Source: Janibacter corallicola NBRC 107790
Lineage (GTDB): Bacteria > Actinomycetota > Actinomycetes > Actinomycetales > Dermatophilaceae
Assembly: GCF_001570965.1 (NCBI RefSeq)
Contig: NZ_BCSR01000008.1
Coordinates: 33,064-97,063 of the forward strand
Reading direction: 5' to 3'
DNA length: 64,000 bases
The notes under the pieces are model-generated. The model ran no database searches and was not told the origin of the DNA. It saw only the letters and a program-made list of their open reading frames with translations. The position numbers and the translations under genes are program-made. The first letter of the stretch is position 1; each line of letters starts with the position of its first letter. Shown here piece by piece: positions 62,864 to 64,000 of the stretch.

Positions 62864-63910
62864 TCAGAGGCGGCGCACCGCGCGGAAGTTGTTCGCGAAC
62901 AGTCCGTTGCCGTCGAGGATCGACGGGCCGGCGACGTCACCCATGGTCGGTCCGTTGATGGTGTCGCGGCTGGACATGAAGCGGTGCTTGCCCCGGCTGT
63001 CCTTGCCCATGTAGAAGCCGGAGTGGTCCAGGCCGGGCTCACCGTCGGTCTCGAAGAAGACGATGTCGCCGGGCAGCATGTTCTTCGTCGCCTTGGCCAG
63101 GTCCGGCCGCTTCCCCGTGTCCTTGACGAGCAGCACGCCGGGCGCGTGGTCGACCATGCCCTGCACCTGTCGCTGCAGGCCATCGCCCTTGGTGTCGTTC
63201 TTGCCGAACATCGGGTAGCCCATCCGGTAGCCGAGCACGATCCGCAGGAAGCCGGAGCAGTCCAGGGCGTTGGCATCCTCCTTCTCCGGCGGGTCGTCCT
63301 GCTTGTCCGGGTGGGAGACGGTGATCCCCATGTAGTCGTTGTAGTCGCCGCCGACGTCGCGCAGCCCGCTGCCGTCATCCTTCATCGGCCCGAAGTCGGC
63401 GTCACCGGCGTAGCGGACCCCGTCCTCGTCCTTCTTGTCCGGAGCCCCCTGGAAGTACTGGGTGCCGATCTCGAGGGCTCCCGGCTTCTTGCTGCCCTTG
63501 TACTCGGCCAGCCACTTCGGGAACCACTTCTCCTTCTCACCGCCCTGCTTCCACTGGTGGGGGGCGACGCGGACCCAGGCATTCGTCGTGACCGTGGCGT
63601 CGGTCGTGTCCGGCTCGGCGAAGGTGTGCTTCGGGCCGTAGAAGACCGCGGTGCGGGCCTTGTCGGTGAGCCGGGCGACGACGTCACCGGACTCCTTGTC
63701 CACGACCTCGGTCCCCGCCGGGTTCGACACCCGCCGGAAGGTGTGCTCGTCCAGGACCTCGTCGGGGTCCTGCTGTCCCGGTGCGGCGGCCGGTGACTTC
63801 GCCGTCGGCTCCGCGCCGGTCCCGACCGACCTGACCAGGAACAGTGCCGCCAGGAGCAGCAGTGAGACGACGATCGCCACGATGGGCACGACTTGCTTGC
63901 GCAGCTGCAT
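62864..63910 (-). CDS. Secreted NlpC/P60-type peptidase, paralogue 2
   Basis: A 348-aa paralogue of the protein at 59252-60292, highly similar over the whole length (for example DGSGLRDVGGDYNDYM and NALDCSGFLRIV). Membrane segment at 8-27; Cys218, His296 and His309 are the likely catalytic residues. The N-terminal 60 residues are more divergent. GGAGG precedes the ATG and a TATAGA box lies upstream. Confidence 0.85.
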   Translation of the reverse strand: MQLRKQVVPIVAIVVSLLLLAALFLVRSVGTGAEPTAKSPAAAPGQQDPDEVLDEHTFRRVSNPAGTEVVDKESGDVVARLTDKARTAVFYGPKHTFAEPDTTDATVTTNAWVRVAPHQWKQGGEKEKWFPKWLAEYKGSKKPGALEIGTQYFQGAPDKKDEDGVRYAGDADFGPMKDDGSGLRDVGGDYNDYMGITVSHPDKQDDPPEKEDANALDCSGFLRIVLGYRMGYPMFGKNDTKGDGLQRQVQGMVDHAPGVLLVKDTGKRPDLAKATKNMLPGDIVFFETDGEPGLDHSGFYMGKDSRGKHRFMSSRDTINGPTMGDVAGPSILDGNGLFANNFRAVRRL

Positions 63911-63965
63911 CCAGCCTCCATCCTCGTGCGCGTGCGGAAAGTCTATACAACACCCGGCGCGACGG

Positions 63966-64000
63966 CGGGGCCCCGACCACTTGCCGTGGTCGGGGCCCCG
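63966..64000. terminator. Hairpin terminator at the right edge
   Basis: CGGGGCCCCGACCAC (63966-63980), loop ttgcc, GTGGTCGGGGCCCCG (63986-64000): a perfect 15-bp stem. It lies upstream of the NlpC/P60 promoter and probably ends a gene beyond the window. Confidence 0.75.

Overview
The window is very GC-rich DNA from an actinobacterium. Supporting signs are overwhelming G/C at third codon positions, many GTG starts, 4-bp ATGA/GTGA gene overlaps, a TCGAAC-N4-GTTCGA type SOS box and the conserved gene order around recA. The gene set (DUF222/HNH protein, lysE/lysG, poly-gamma-glutamate genes, twin NlpC/P60 proteins) fits a Micrococcales member of the Intrasporangiaceae type such as Janibacter; that placement is inference. 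No rRNA, tRNA, CRISPR array, insertion sequence or prophage was seen.

Layout. 1-5.7 kb: start of an HD-domain gene, an NCS1 permease with an isochorismatase-fold hydrolase, a VOC protein, the divergent lysG/lysE pair, and hflX. 5.8-12.2 kb: amino-acid permease, divergent glpD/glpK, an SOS-controlled HNH protein. 12.2-15.7 kb: a methyltransferase, an IclR regulator, and the last two enzymes of a meta-cleavage pathway. 15.7-26.7 kb: dapF-miaA-def, YceI, a small PF14013-like protein, miaB, a transglutaminase/alpha-E/ATP-grasp operon, recX-recA, thpR. 26.8-38.5 kb: ABC exporter, DUF3046, agmatine deiminase, YhhN, SDR, CMD protein, MarR plus membrane protein, lhr. 38.5-49.3 kb: clgR-cinA-pgsA-rimO, an ion-channel-like protein, a MauE-thioredoxin fusion, ftsK, a prepilin peptidase, dapA-rnj. 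49.3-52.5 kb: thyA, a Nudix-DHFR fusion, satD and a membrane protein. 52.5-64 kb: a six-gene poly-gamma-glutamate type operon, two NlpC/P60 paralogues, enoyl-CoA hydratase, GNAT, dapB and an unannotated 51-aa gene.

How the parts work together. Three diaminopimelate genes (dapF, dapA, dapB) and the LysG/LysE system handle synthesis and export of lysine/DAP. thyA with the Nudix-DHFR protein forms a thymidylate/folate unit. recA, recX and the HNH gene belong to the DNA-damage response. CapB, CapC, CapA and a 52-aa membrane protein look like a complete polyglutamate synthase, preceded in the same operon by a GAF protein and a degenerate GGDEF protein and followed nearby by two secreted NlpC/P60 enzymes that could trim the polymer or peptidoglycan.

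The most unusual signals are: (1) a dispersed 9-mer CGAAGGGGG/CCCCCTTCG, found 39 times by eye against about 2 expected, on both strands and in several reading frames, also building terminator stems as inverted pairs; (2) the coupled polyglutamate operon with its tiny PgsE-like gene and doubled CapC; (3) a 51-aa gene with an elaborate TGTTCACCTG operator; and (4) at least 14 genes with a TANNNT box exactly 6-7 nt before the start codon, implying leaderless mRNAs.
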